Shown here: one piece after another, positions 1 through 9,389 of the stretch | Position numbering within the stretch: position 1 is the stretch's first letter | How the letters are laid out: each line of letters begins with the position of its first letter | Source of the DNA: Ichthyosporea sp. XGB-2017a | Lineage: Eukaryota; Opisthokonta; Ichthyosporea | DNA length: 34,709 nucleotides | Direction of reading: 5' to 3' | Assembly: GCA_002811675.1 (NCBI GenBank) | Contig: PDIM01010323.1 | Coordinates: 177,924-212,632, forward strand | Program-made: the position numbers and the translations under genes | The notes under the pieces: generated by a model | What the model saw: the letters and a program-made list of their open reading frames with translations, nothing else | The model's database searches: none | What the model was told of the DNA's origin: nothing

Positions 1-650
1 TACAATTGCGTAATCTCTGATTGATCGGATCTCCTATTCGCATCATCTGTGTGACTCCCGTCTAATTTGGTTACTTTGATCCGCTGCTCTCATCATCGAT
101 ATACTTCTAGCTTCTCACAACTACATACTTATAGCTTGCAGTCTTTTATTACAACAATTTTGCAAGTCAAGTATCGCAACGAATTATAGATCATGAATTA
201 CTGTAATTTGTGAAGTAATTCTCTCGAGGCCGAAGCCATTTGCACGTGAAGGGACTCTAGGGACTAGGGAGGCCTTTGTGCCAATAAAAGAGGGTGTACA
301 TCCCCTTGGTTTATCACTCTCTCTCCATAGAGCGTGTAGGCATTGACAAAGACACACATGAGACATAAGGAATAAGACTTTGCAAGACGACTATATCTGC
401 ATGAGCCCCAAAGCCCCTGCTCCCAGCTTGTCCTTGGATGAGCCAGTCGAGGGATTTAGTGACTCATGATCATGCAGTGTTGAAGTTTGTAATAGCGCCT
501 ATAATATCCCCTGCTATATTTGTTATCGCAATTGTGCCGGCCAGTGAACGTGACAGCGAATCTAACGGATTTCATGGATCGTACTGTATAATCTGTTTTG
601 TATGTGTTATTGCCCAAACAGTTATTCAAGTTTAGTCAACCAGTTTTACA
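1..650. other. Leader/upstream region of the FAD oxidoreductase gene, no gene seen
   Basis: I see no convincing gene, tRNA or repeat here. A CACGTG (E-box/G-box type palindrome) lies near 242-247. An ATG-started frame of 65 codons (438-635) ends just before the oxidoreductase start. It has no recognisable domain and is either an upstream ORF or chance. Confidence 0.5.
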
Positions 651-1967
651 ATGTCCCTGAACGATAATCAGAAGTGTAGAGTTGCGGTAGTTGGAGGGGG
701 AATTTCTGGGCTGAGCAGCGCTTGGTATCTGTCCCAGAATGAGGATTTTGTAAGAGCTTATGAAGTGCATTTGTACGAGTCGCAAGGCAAGCCTGGCCTC
801 GGTTCCCATGCTATCAAACTTGGGGATCTTAGTGATTCAACTGTTGATGTGCCTCACAGATTGATGGTAAAGTCATACTACCAAGAGCTCTCTGCTTTGT
901 ATGAGAGAGCAGGCATCGAGACTGCTGTTACTATGGTTGATTCTGGGTTTTACCAGATGAATTCAGATAGCTACATAAACCTTTGGTATTGGGTTATTGG
1001 TATTTGGTTTATTCCGCTGGTTTCAACAAATCTATCCAATGGAATTGAATTGTTAGTGGCGGGGTTCAATTATGTTTGGTTTTGTACTTTTGGTCAGTAT
1101 GACTTTGGGAAAGAGGAATATAAGTATATGAATTTGGGAGAGTATTTGAGTGCTAAGGGCTATCCGGAATCGTTTAAGAGGCGTATCTTGCTTCCCGTTT
1201 TTTCTACGGTTTGTACTTGCAGCCATTCTGAACTGTTGAAATTCCCCTGGGAAGATATTTGTCGCTTTGCCACTGCGTACTCTTCATTTACACCTTTGAA
1301 GAGGGTCTATGGCGGGAATGACGATGCAGCAGAGCTTTTGATTAAGAATGTAAAGCATGTGCATATGGACTGCAAAGTGCAGAATATTGTTAAGCAACCA
1401 AGTGAAAAGCTTTTGCTTACCGACGATTCAGGAAATGAAGAATTGTTTGACCATGTAATTGTTGCCACTCAAGCGAGCCAAGCTGCCTATATTACGAGGC
1501 ATTGCGGCAGTAGCGAAATGTCAGAGTGTTTGAATAGGTTTAAATTTGTGAAAGCAAATGTCATTGTCCATAAAGATGAGAGGTTTTTACCGGTGGAGAA
1601 GACCAGATGGCATACTTTTCAGCTCCATACTTCGTATACAAAGGGTGAAACGATGTGTACCGTCTGGCAGAATGTGGTTCAGGAAGGCCTGGAAAAATCA
1701 GAAAATGTATTTCAAACGTGGAACCCATTGTTTCCTGTTAAGAGTGATAAGGTAGTTGGTAAGGCTCTATTTGAGCGATCAATTGTAGATGTGGGAACTA
1801 TCTCTGCGATTGAAGATTTGTGGAAATCTCAAGGCGATAACAACGTTTGGATTTGTGGAGCTTATTGCGAAAGGGGTATTCCTCTGCTTGAAAATGGGTG
1901 TAAAAGTGGCTTGAAGGTAGCGGAACGCATCTCTAACACTAAGCGACCATGGGCCTCAGCTTATTAA
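651..1967 (+). CDS. FAD-dependent amine-oxidase-like oxidoreductase (COG2907-like)
   Basis: This is an intron-free gene of 438 residues. The N-terminus has a Rossmann dinucleotide-binding loop, VVGGGISGL (about residues 14-21), followed at the expected distance by an acidic residue (E43 in LYES), as in FAD-binding amine oxidase-like proteins. The segment DVPHRLMVKSYY after it and the C-terminal ICGAYCERGIPLLENG, which would close the FAD site, match the predicted NAD/FAD-binding oxidoreductase family often labelled COG2907. Such proteins oxidise amine-like or lipid substrates, but the substrate of this group is mostly unknown and cannot be read from sequence. A hydrophobic, aromatic-rich stretch around residues 107-145 may be membrane-associated. 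The ATG at 651 is chosen because the FAD loop starts within 15 residues of it. The stop region reads TATTAAAC, so an ATTAAA polyadenylation-signal variant overlaps the TAA. Confidence 0.85.
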   Translation: MSLNDNQKCRVAVVGGGISGLSSAWYLSQNEDFVRAYEVHLYESQGKPGLGSHAIKLGDLSDSTVDVPHRLMVKSYYQELSALYERAGIETAVTMVDSGFYQMNSDSYINLWYWVIGIWFIPLVSTNLSNGIELLVAGFNYVWFCTFGQYDFGKEEYKYMNLGEYLSAKGYPESFKRRILLPVFSTVCTCSHSELLKFPWEDICRFATAYSSFTPLKRVYGGNDDAAELLIKNVKHVHMDCKVQNIVKQPSEKLLLTDDSGNEELFDHVIVATQASQAAYITRHCGSSEMSECLNRFKFVKANVIVHKDERFLPVEKTRWHTFQLHTSYTKGETMCTVWQNVVQEGLEKSENVFQTWNPLFPVKSDKVVGKALFERSIVDVGTISAIEDLWKSQGDNNVWICGAYCERGIPLLENGCKSGLKVAERISNTKRPWASAY

Positions 1968-2442
1968 ACACACTTCAATAACACCTGCTGCCGTTTTTTA
2001 AGTGAGCTTTTGAAGGACACTCTCTCATTTCTGTAAATAGTTTATTGTATATCCGTATGGTAATGTAATCTTCGACTTCGATTACTTTTTTTTCATTTTA
2101 CGAACAGAGCATATCTGTTCGCAATAAAAGACGAAGCCCTGACAATGAAAATTGTACAGAGCGAGGCCAGGAAAAGGAGTAAGTGCGAAAATGACTATAA
2201 ATAATAATAATATTAAAAAAAAAAATCTTTTTGAAACAGACTTGTTGCTAGGCCTCGCTCGCTTAGCTTGTTGTTTCTTTTCCATTAATTTTTCAACCAT
2301 TTATTTTGGATTTGTTAGCTCATGTCTGTGAAGAATGCGTTTCTGTTAGTTGGTATGGTTTGGTGTGTGTAAGGGACTTATGGGGACTGAATGATTGATA
2401 GTACGTCGACCTTGGCCAGTACAAAACGAATGACAAAATACG
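1968..2442. other. Intergenic region between the oxidoreductase and NUP42 genes
   Basis: This is AT-rich spacer with A and T runs near 2086-2095 and 2212-2225. It must hold the 3' end of the oxidoreductase transcript and the NUP42 promoter. I see no further gene, and no clear TATA box could be assigned. Confidence 0.5.
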
Positions 2443-4002
2443 ATGACAATTTGTAAATTTTTCCAACAAGGCAAGTGCCGATTTGGAAACAAATGCAAGT
2501 TTGAACACGTCCAGGGAGGAGGAGGAGGAGGCTTTGGTGGGGGGGGTGGAGGGAATCCAGGCTGGGGAGGAAACAACAATAAGGTAGGTAGCTTTGCTAT
2601 TGAGACTGCACCTGCCGAAGAACCTTACGTGTTTTAACTGTGTTTTTTCTTTCTTATTTGTGTGACGCTTTAGAACTCCTTTGCAGCCTTCGGAAACAAT
2701 AATAATCAAGGTAGAGGGGGCTTCGGGAATAGCAACAACTCAGGAGGGTTTGGGAATAATAATAATCGAGGAGGATTCGGAAACAATAACAGGGGGGGAT
2801 TCGGAAATAACAATAACAGGGGTGGATTTAACAACAATAATAATAACAACCGTGGGGGAGGATTTGGTAACGATAATAGAGGTGGCTTCAATAACAATAG
2901 CCGGGGAGGGGGATTTGGGAATAATCGAGGAAAGAACTACCACAACAATCGGCGTGGAGGTAGCAATCGACGAGATGGTGGGTTGGACTTCAATGCATTG
3001 CGAGATCGTATATTCTCTGATCTTTCTTCGCCTCCTATGTGGCCTTTTACATGCTATGCAATCACAGATCAAGGTCCAAACATTATTGAGGGGGGCATGT
3101 CCCCTGAGGAACTCCGCTTCGAAGCTTATCGTGAGCTCAAAGAAACAGGATCGATAAACAACTATATTAATAATGTAAATAACCTTGTGGCCGACTTTAA
3201 CAACAGATTTGCAGCATTGAAGAACAACCCGGATGAAGCAATTAACCGCTCACAGCAGCTAATGAACGGAGATCAAAATTCATCGGGTATTCAACAGCAG
3301 ATTTCAAATCCTTTTGGGGGATCTCAACCGCAAAGCAATCCATTTGGCGGCTCTTCTCAATCTGGAGTTAGCAATCCCTTTGGTAGCCCTTCACAATCTG
3401 GGTCCAGCAATCCTTTTGGCAGTTCACCAAGCGGATCGGCCAGCAATCCCTTTGGTAGCTCTCCTGCTACACCTCCAAGTAACCCTTTTGGTAGTGCTCC
3501 TTCAACTGCTCCTAACGCCTTTGGCAGCTCTCCTAATAACTCTTCATTTGGTGGACCTAGCAATTCTTCACCACAAGTGAATCCATTTGGGTCTTCGTCC
3601 AGTGCTGCGCCAGGCCAGCAATTTGGTCGTCAGGGATCTTCACCTTTTGGTGGTAGCTGTGTACAAACATTTGGGTCTCCGCAAAATCAAGGGCAGCCCG
3701 GATTTGTAGCCCCTGCTACGCCAATACAGCAAGGATTTGGTGCGCCTGTTTCTGGAGTCGGGCAAATAAGTAACAGTGCGCAAGGTGCCGGGTTTGGTGC
3801 TCCGACTCTTCAGCAGCAACAGCAACCGAAAATCGAACAGCAGGTAAGCATAGATGCACTCGGTTCAAGTGCTTCTTCATCTGCCGTGCTTTCAGCAGAA
3901 GCAGGAGTGTCGTACAGTGAAGAAGAAATGAATGCATTCAAAGCCGAAAAGTTCGAATTTGGTTTTATTCCGGACAAACCCCCTCCCAAAAACTTTTGCT
4001 GA
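2443..4002 (+). CDS. NUP42: Nucleoporin NUP42 (CCCH zinc finger, FG repeats)
   Basis: The coding sequence is join(2443..2583, 2674..4002), 489 residues. A 90-nt intron (GTAGGT...TTTAG, phase 0) is needed to link the zinc-finger exon to the rest. A CCCH finger (C4-X7-C12-X5-C18-X3-H22) opens the protein. Next comes a Gly/Asn-rich stretch to about residue 140 with repeated RGGFGN units. A conserved block follows (about 150-245: LDFNALRD, MWPFTCYAI, GGMSPEELRFEAYRE, NNYINNVNNL) that matches the central region of human NUP42/hCG1. The remainder has six SNPFG repeats and related FG motifs, ending in a tail with FEFGFIPDKPPP that resembles the GLE1-binding C-terminus. NUP42 sits on the cytoplasmic side of the nuclear pore and helps GLE1 and DDX19 release mRNPs. 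An AATAAA directly abuts the TGA stop. It is convergent with RPL7, 92 bp between stops. Confidence 0.92.
2584..2673 (+). other. NUP42 intron (90 nt)
   Basis: The donor GTAGGT follows codon 47 and the acceptor is TTTAG. Both sides are phase 0. The nearby TTGCAG at 2682-2687 would break the frame, which decides for the 2673 acceptor. Confidence 0.85.
2674..2960 (+). repeat. Coding low-complexity GGN/AAY repeats (RGG-FGN units of NUP42)
   Basis: Imperfect 18-27-nt units encode the peptide pattern RGGFGNNN about nine times. The antisense frames read as Pro/Leu-rich or Ile/Val-rich shadows and are not genes. Arg-Gly-Gly next to Asn runs suggests an RNA-binding, phase-separating segment on top of the usual C-terminal FG repeats. 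Confidence 0.85.
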
Positions 4003-4008
4003 AATAAA
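4003..4008 (+). terminator. NUP42 polyadenylation signal AATAAA abutting the stop
   Basis: AATAAA starts at the base after the TGA (4000-4002). The wider string TGAAATAAAGACA is identical to the one that ends IQUB on the other strand. Confidence 0.7.
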
Positions 4009-4069
4009 GACACTGTCTCTTAAAGACTAGGATAAAGCCACTCCACAGTTCAAATGGTAAATACAATTA

Positions 4070-4075
4070 TTTATT
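4070..4075 (-). terminator. RPL7 polyadenylation signal AATAAA
   Basis: On the minus strand AATAAATAATTG lies about 20 nt beyond the RPL7 stop codon, the only AATAAA in the 92-bp gap to NUP42. Confidence 0.65.
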
Positions 4076-4094
4076 TAAAATGTGGCGAGGACAA

Positions 4095-5717
4095 TTAGAG
4101 CATCTTCTTGACGAAGTTGTTGATCTGGTCTTCGCGGTTACCGTAGTCACCACCTTCGTTAAAGTGGATTCTCTTCTTTCTCATTCCTCCAAGAGGAGCA
4201 GAAAGCTTAAATGGCCACAAGAAGTTAGCAGCCTGTTTGAAGTTGGGTCCACAAGTGTAGATTTCGTGGATCAAATCTTCCATACAGATGACATCCTGCT
4301 TTCCGAGGCTCTTCTCAATAATGCTGTTGTCAGTCAAAGGAATACGCTGACCATCGACCTTTCCGTGACCACGCTTGTACACGAGCTCCTTGACAAGCTT
4401 CAAGCTGGGGTAACCATAAGCGACGTATGGGTTAACCTGCTGCAACATGTTGATGGTGGCCTTGTTGAGCTTGATGAAGACACCGTTAAAGATCTGTCTC
4501 AAACGCAAAAGCTGAAGAATCTTGCGGGTTTTGGGGCAGACACCGTTGATACTAGAAAAAAAAAAGGACGCAAAAAGATATTAGATACACGTACGTAAAC
4601 ATAACAAAGACAAAAACCGTTGTACATAGACCGGCTGGTTGCTCAGTATTCCGTGTTGATATCAAAATTAAAAATTATTCATCCGAACGAGATTCCATAA
4701 GGAACATCATAGCTGCCAATCTTGTACCCCTCTTTAACAATATACACTCACCCTCTGATACGAACAACAAAAGCAACCTTGGCTTCGGCGGGAACATAAA
4801 AGTTACCGTTGGCCTTGGCCTGGCGCTTAAGACGGATCTCATCCTTCTCCTTGAGTCTGTACTCCTTAACGTACTTCTCAGCACGCTTGAAGATAACTTT
4901 ACGCTGGACCTTGGCCTGCTTCTTAGCGGCGGCAGTTCTGGCGGCACGTGCAGCCTGGACCTTCTCCAAGGTCTTGCGCTTCTTCAACACACTTTCTGGA
5001 ACACCAGGTAACTTCCTATATGCATCACAACAAAAAGAAAAAAAAATAGTGTGTATTGCCTCTAAATATGAAAACTATGGTCCTTCCCAAAAGTACAATA
5101 ACTCAATCTCTGAAAAATGACAACTATCACACGAAAAAACATGCCCTCGCAGTTTTTCATCAATCAAAGAGAATAATCGTCACCTCCAAAAGGACCAAAC
5201 GTCATACACATCGAAGACTTTCCACCCAATAACTCCTTAGCAGGAACAAAGAACGCATATTAAATACGCCCTTCGATTTTTGTTCGTTCGTTTCAAGAGA
5301 ATTTGCTAGAGATCTCCATCGCTCTTCTTCAAATATAGAACTTAAAATTCAAAACTACAAATGCTTCTTCTACTGCTTCTCCTCCCACCCCAAGCTCTCT
5401 ACTTCTGCACCATCATCGATACATCATCCCTGCTTGATCATCTTCAGCTAATGCTCTTATCATCAATCCAGTCATCCTTTCCCACAAAACAATCCCCAAA
5501 TAAAAACAACTCGTATTTTGAAATAATTTCCAAAATTATAATTCCAAAAATTAATTCTCAAATTCAATAATTAATAACTGCTCACACCCAGCTCGATTTC
5601 TCCCTATCCTATAAACATACTATCCTATTCAATCATCATCATCAGCAGCAAGAAGCAAAGAAATAAATCATCAACAAAGCACAAACATGAAGAAAAGAAG
5701 ATGTACTGTTCAGCCAT
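4095..5717 (-). CDS. RPL7: 60S ribosomal protein L7 (uL30)
   Basis: The coding sequence is complement(join(4095..4551, 4752..5015, 5707..5717)), 243 residues against 244-248 in yeast and human. The core is unmistakable: [97 protein letters not shown]. An N-terminal Lys/Arg/Ala-rich helix precedes it. Intron 2 (200 nt, GTGAGT...TTCTAG, phase 2) restores the conserved Gly-Ile-Asn-Gly junction. The start is inferred: an 11-nt exon (ATG GCT GAA CA) joined over a 691-nt intron to G AAG TTA gives [18 protein letters not shown], the expected RPL7 N-terminus. The donor is the weak GTACAT. A TATAAAA on the same strand about 100 nt upstream of this ATG supports it. The protein belongs to the large ribosomal subunit. 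Confidence 0.93.
5016..5706 (-). other. RPL7 first intron (691 nt)
   Basis: This intron splits codon 4 of RPL7 (donor GTACAT, acceptor ATATAG). It is seven times longer than most introns here, as is common for the first intron of ribosomal protein genes. I looked for a box C/D snoRNA. RTGATGA-like strings occur near 5630-5640 but no CTGA lies at a suitable distance, so none is called. Confidence 0.65.
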
Positions 5718-5821
5718 TGTATTTCGTTCAATTGTAAAATCCAAATCTGAATTACCTGACTATTACAATGAAGGGGCAAAAGGAAAGAGGCGAAATGTAC
5801 CGGGGTAGCCATTCATTCGCT

Positions 5822-5832
5822 TTTATACCCCG
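5822..5832 (-). promoter_or_regulatory. TATA box of RPL7
   Basis: The minus strand reads GGGGTATAAAAGCG about 100 nt upstream of the inferred RPL7 ATG at 5717. A transcription start about 30 nt further on would leave a leader of roughly 70 nt. Confidence 0.6.
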
Positions 5833-5899
5833 AAAATCATCCCCCCTCACGAAAAAAAGAACCTATAATCAGCTGGGTCCCCTCTCCCCTACACCTCTA

Positions 5900-5908
5900 T
5901 TAGGGTTA
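5900..5908. promoter_or_regulatory. Telobox-like TTAGGGTTA upstream of RPL7
   Basis: TTAGGGTTA (minus strand TAACCCTAA) lies about 75 bp upstream of the RPL7 TATA box. Telobox elements (AAACCCTAA) are typical of ribosomal protein gene promoters in plants. Transfer of that role to this organism is inference. Confidence 0.4.
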
Positions 5909-6064
5909 TGCACGGGTGCAGTCTATGGAAATCCAATAATACTTAGTGAACTTCACGTGGAAACTCATGAACCAGCTGCCCACTCCTAATTGCTTGCGCC
6001 TAGTAGCGCCTGTTGTATTTATTATTTATATAATTCAACATGTGAGGCGCGCCAGTGTTACTGG

Positions 6065-6084
6065 CCTTATATAGCCTTATATAG
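6065..6084 (+). repeat. Tandem CCTTATATAG duplication
   Basis: The 10-mer CCTTATATAG occurs twice head to tail. A related CCTTATATAA follows at 6249. Each copy is one base from a CArG box (CC, six A/T, GG), so a MADS-box site or a TATA element is possible. Confidence 0.5.
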
Positions 6085-6509
6085 AACAGTTATTCACAGC
6101 TAGCTGCAGTGTGCCAGAATCCCCTTGTAATGTAAGTTGTACATAATTATAATTATAGATCAGCTACATATGTAGCTAGAATGTCATTTTAACTCTTAAG
6201 CAGACTTATATATAATAACAATAACATTCAGTTTATATGTACATTATACCTTATATAAGCTGCTAACTAATACTCAAGTACTATAGACGTAGGTAGCTAT
6301 CGCATAGCTCATGACTGTGTCTTGTACATGTACTTTGTTGCCTAACAGCTCTGGGGTAGCACACAGTTCCTTTGACCAGTAGTTTTTGCGAAAGAAGATT
6401 TCTTTGTGAGAATGAGTCAGTAAAGGAGGCAAAGTTCGTTATTCCTATTCATTAAACATGATTACAGAACGTAAGAAGACTCGCGAACTATAGAAGACAA
6501 AGGGAAAAC

Positions 6510-9389
6510 ATGGAGACTGTAGAACAAAGAGGGCGAGTATCTTGCTGCAATTGCACTTTGAAAACTTTTCGTAGGTGGTCTGTTGGGTTGCTAATCAGTG
6601 GATTACTACTAATAATACTAGGCTCTATTTTTGAGCTTGTCATAAAAGAAGCTACAGAGGAAAGAGTTCGCGATAAAGTTATTGTATGCGAATTCTCATC
6701 GGAAGATTATGGAGAATGGAGTGACCTGAGAAAGCTATCGAGGGATTTTTATTTTTTCAGTGTTAATAACGTGGCATCGGTTTTGGCAAATGGTAAGCCT
6801 CAGATGACAACCATGGGCCCCTACAAATACAATATAATCAAAAGAAAAATCAACGTGCAGTTTCAGGATATCAACTTTCAGCCATCTGGTGGTTGCTCAC
6901 CCCGAATCCAATACCAGGAGTGGCTGCAGTATCACTACACAGAAGAAGGGAGCTGTACAGGTTGTAATCCACTCACAGACAAAGTAAACGTCGTTAATCC
7001 ATACTTTTTGGGTTTGGTTGAAAAAGGGGGTTCGGATGCTGGTTTGTATTTTGGGTTCGTAAGTGGATCAGTAACTGCTCTTCAACAGTTTGACGGAACT
7101 TCATCGTTTCTTGGTGCGAATCTTTTGAATGCATTGCCCACGCTACTTTACAATCCTGCGGCCCCGACCATACGCAGTATGCTAAGGGACTCCTCCCAGG
7201 TTGTGCAAGAAAAAATACTTTCTCAGGCTGTGTCTTCTGCAAGTGCCCCGGATTGGACAGCAGGTCTTAACCAGTGGGCAGATGCTACCCATTCAGCAGT
7301 GGCTGTAATAGAATCAGGATTTGAAATTGGTTTGAACATCTCAACTACACCACCAACCAAAGCACCATTAAATACCCAGGTAGCATCTTTGCAAAAGCTG
7401 TTTAATACTGATGGTTCTAATTCTGCCTATGCTTTGTCAACCCGTTCCGGCATGATTCAATGGTTTAATGCAACCAATGTACCAGCCCTCATGAAAGAAT
7501 TCAGCTTCACCCAGGCACAGGTTGTGTCCATTATGGAATGGTTGAACCCAAGCGAAGCCTTTTTTTCAAAAACCAGTCCTTCTTACCTGAAAAATTTGCT
7601 CAATAACGTTACTACAGAGCTCGGAGCCGAGGGTACCCCATCAAATGTTCAAAAAGGAATGAGCACCGCTGCCACTTTAATGGGTTATGAAGCCATAAGT
7701 GCATTTGAAGACCTTGGACTTCTTCAGTGGTCATCATCATTTCTGACGTGTGGTTTCAGCGTTATTGCTAATGCAGGAGATGGAACAAAATGCGCCCCCA
7801 GCATAGCAAATGTAGATTCTTCAAAGCCATTGGTTGAGTTCTCAGCATGGGCCAGCACAAACAGTAAAGTTAATCCCGGTAATAGCAAAGTGTGTGATAT
7901 GAGCAAACTTCAGATTCAATTTACCAACTTACCACTTATCACTGCCGGGGCTGGTACACCAGATAGGGAATACTTCTATGAAACAAACTGCAATTTTTTC
8001 ACGCTTGCCCAGACGAAAGCTATTTGGAGTCATTTAACTGGTTTGAAGAATTCTACCGTATTTAGCTCTTTTCTGGGAATGTACAAGACAGCTAGTATAT
8101 CTGCAAGTATGCTGACTACTTTAGGGGGAATTTCTTCCGCACAAGCGAACTTATTAGGAGAGTATATTGTTTACATGTTCTTAGCATCTGCATCAGCAAT
8201 GAAACTAAACAATGTAGATTCGGGTATTTTTACTACCCGTACTATTAATGAGCTTATATTTGGATACTTGGAGCCCTCCTTGGCTGCTCTACTTGGGTCT
8301 ACAAATCCTGCAGCTTTTGTTGGCTTTTATCCAAATATCACAAATTTGACAGATGCCACAAAGTTTCTAAATACGAGCACAATGGACAGTGGGTCCTTGA
8401 ACTGGTTTCAGGCTGGTGTAATGATGAAATGGAATGCTACAGGTTCTATTTCAGGAGGGTTGTCCTTGCCAATTGGTAGTCCATGGGCAGCACCGGAGAT
8501 CATTAGAGGGCATGATGCCCGTGGGTTTGGAGCATGCTCTGGTGTTAATCTTCATTGTTATAAACATCGAAAAGGTGAAGTTCATTTTATTTGGGAAGAG
8601 AATACATTGAGAGCATTAGCAATGGAAAACAAAAACGGAGAGCAAGTTTCTGTAGGAAGTTTTGATAAAGCTCTGAGATTTCGCATGAGACCAGACGCCT
8701 TGTATAATGCTAAAAAAAATCCTGAAAATGCGAAGTTTTACATGAACTATGATGGATTGGCTCCAATGGTAACAGCAAAAGGCTCGCCATTCTTTGTGTC
8801 TAAGCCTTATTTTATGGACTGTAATGCATCGTGGAACAATGCTCTAATTGGGCACGATGTTATTATGCCCGCTAACAGGGACATTTATGACTCATTCCTT
8901 GATATTGAGGCTATATCAGGAAGAACTCTAAAGGCGCAAAAATTTCTTCAAGTCAATGTTATGATCGAAAACTCAAAGCTAGCTACCTACTATCCTGGTT
9001 TGACTTCAGGGGGCTCAAACCTTATTCCTGTGTATGCGGTAAACGAGAATGGTGGTGCCAGCGATAGTGACGTTGATGAAGTTGAAGCTCTGTACCTCAT
9101 GCTAGAAGTTAAACTTGGTGTTTTTATTTCCTTCACTGTTTTTGGTGCGATACTTTGCATTACCGGTCTTGTGATGTACTGGATTTGGCGGAAAAAAATG
9201 AAAGCTCTTAGCGCAACTGTTTTTCAGGACCCAAATTACACACAACGAGAAAATAATGAGTTCGGCACATTTAGCCACCCAGTCGAGTGTACTAGTGGAG
9301 CACCGGTAGCTATGCCTGTTGCACCACAAACCAAAGGTGAGGGTGCTTTTGGCACAGCCCAAGTTCAGACAATAGAAATATATGAATAA
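6510..9389 (+). CDS. CD36/LIMP-2/SR-B family scavenger-receptor-like membrane protein, enlarged
   Basis: This is an intron-free gene of 959 residues with the family's two-pass topology: a short cytoplasmic N-terminus with a CCNC cysteine cluster (12-15, possible palmitoylation), a transmembrane helix (about 24-44), a large ectodomain, a second helix (about 868-891) and a cytoplasmic tail. Family marks are FFSVNNVASVLANGKP and TMGPYKYN near the front, and SPFFVSKPYFMDCN, NRDIYDSFLDIEAISGRTLKA and LQVNVMIEN near the end (compare the CD36 segment on apical loops and LDIHPVTG). Many N-glycosylation sequons lie between the helices. Animal members bind lipids, lipoproteins or lysosomal hydrolases and act at the plasma membrane or lysosome; the ligand here is unknown. 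It is nearly twice the usual 470-520 residues, with about 450 extra residues after the first conserved block. AATAAA overlaps the stop codon. Confidence 0.88.
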   Translation: METVEQRGRVSCCNCTLKTFRRWSVGLLISGLLLIILGSIFELVIKEATEERVRDKVIVCEFSSEDYGEWSDLRKLSRDFYFFSVNNVASVLANGKPQMTTMGPYKYNIIKRKINVQFQDINFQPSGGCSPRIQYQEWLQYHYTEEGSCTGCNPLTDKVNVVNPYFLGLVEKGGSDAGLYFGFVSGSVTALQQFDGTSSFLGANLLNALPTLLYNPAAPTIRSMLRDSSQVVQEKILSQAVSSASAPDWTAGLNQWADATHSAVAVIESGFEIGLNISTTPPTKAPLNTQVASLQKLFNTDGSNSAYALSTRSGMIQWFNATNVPALMKEFSFTQAQVVSIMEWLNPSEAFFSKTSPSYLKNLLNNVTTELGAEGTPSNVQKGMSTAATLMGYEAISAFEDLGLLQWSSSFLTCGFSVIANAGDGTKCAPSIANVDSSKPLVEFSAWASTNSKVNPGNSKVCDMSKLQIQFTNLPLITAGAGTPDREYFYETNCNFFTLAQTKAIWSHLTGLKNSTVFSSFLGMYKTASISASMLTTLGGISSAQANLLGEYIVYMFLASASAMKLNNVDSGIFTTRTINELIFGYLEPSLAALLGSTNPAAFVGFYPNITNLTDATKFLNTSTMDSGSLNWFQAGVMMKWNATGSISGGLSLPIGSPWAAPEIIRGHDARGFGACSGVNLHCYKHRKGEVHFIWEENTLRALAMENKNGEQVSVGSFDKALRFRMRPDALYNAKKNPENAKFYMNYDGLAPMVTAKGSPFFVSKPYFMDCNASWNNALIGHDVIMPANRDIYDSFLDIEAISGRTLKAQKFLQVNVMIENSKLATYYPGLTSGGSNLIPVYAVNENGGASDSDVDEVEALYLMLEVKLGVFISFTVFGAILCITGLVMYWIWRKKMKALSATVFQDPNYTQRENNEFGTFSHPVECTSGAPVAMPVAPQTKGEGAFGTAQVQTIEIYE

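Larger units (their letters stand above)
5718..6509. other. Divergent promoter region between RPL7 and the CD36-like gene
   Basis: This 0.8-kb spacer holds the RPL7 TATA box and telobox-like site on its left. It also has a CACGTG at 5954-5959, a GGCGCGCC palindrome near 6047, and a very AT-rich part with repeated TTATATA and GTAGCTA strings before the CD36-like start. No gene is seen. Confidence 0.5.

Noticed and set aside
438-635. 65-codon plus-strand frame upstream of the oxidoreductase
   Set aside because: It has an ATG and is hydrophobic, but shows no recognisable family and no splice link to the downstream gene. At most it is an upstream ORF.
2320-3072. Antisense and alternate frames across the NUP42 repeat region (Pro/Leu-rich or Ile/Thr-rich frames)
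   Set aside because: They mirror the GGN/AAY codon repeats of NUP42. None has a domain, and the spliced NUP42 frame explains the region.
3300-3660. Regularly spaced repeats that could look like a CRISPR-type or satellite array
   Set aside because: The units are imperfect and in frame, encoding SNPFG repeats of a nucleoporin in a eukaryotic genome.
5600-5660. Box C/D snoRNA in RPL7 intron 1
   Set aside because: RTGATGA-like strings are present on the minus strand, but no CTGA box or terminal stem lies at a normal distance.
5768-5989. 73-codon plus-strand frame between RPL7 and the CD36-like gene
   Set aside because: It covers the RPL7 TATA box and telobox-like site on the opposite strand and has no recognisable domain.
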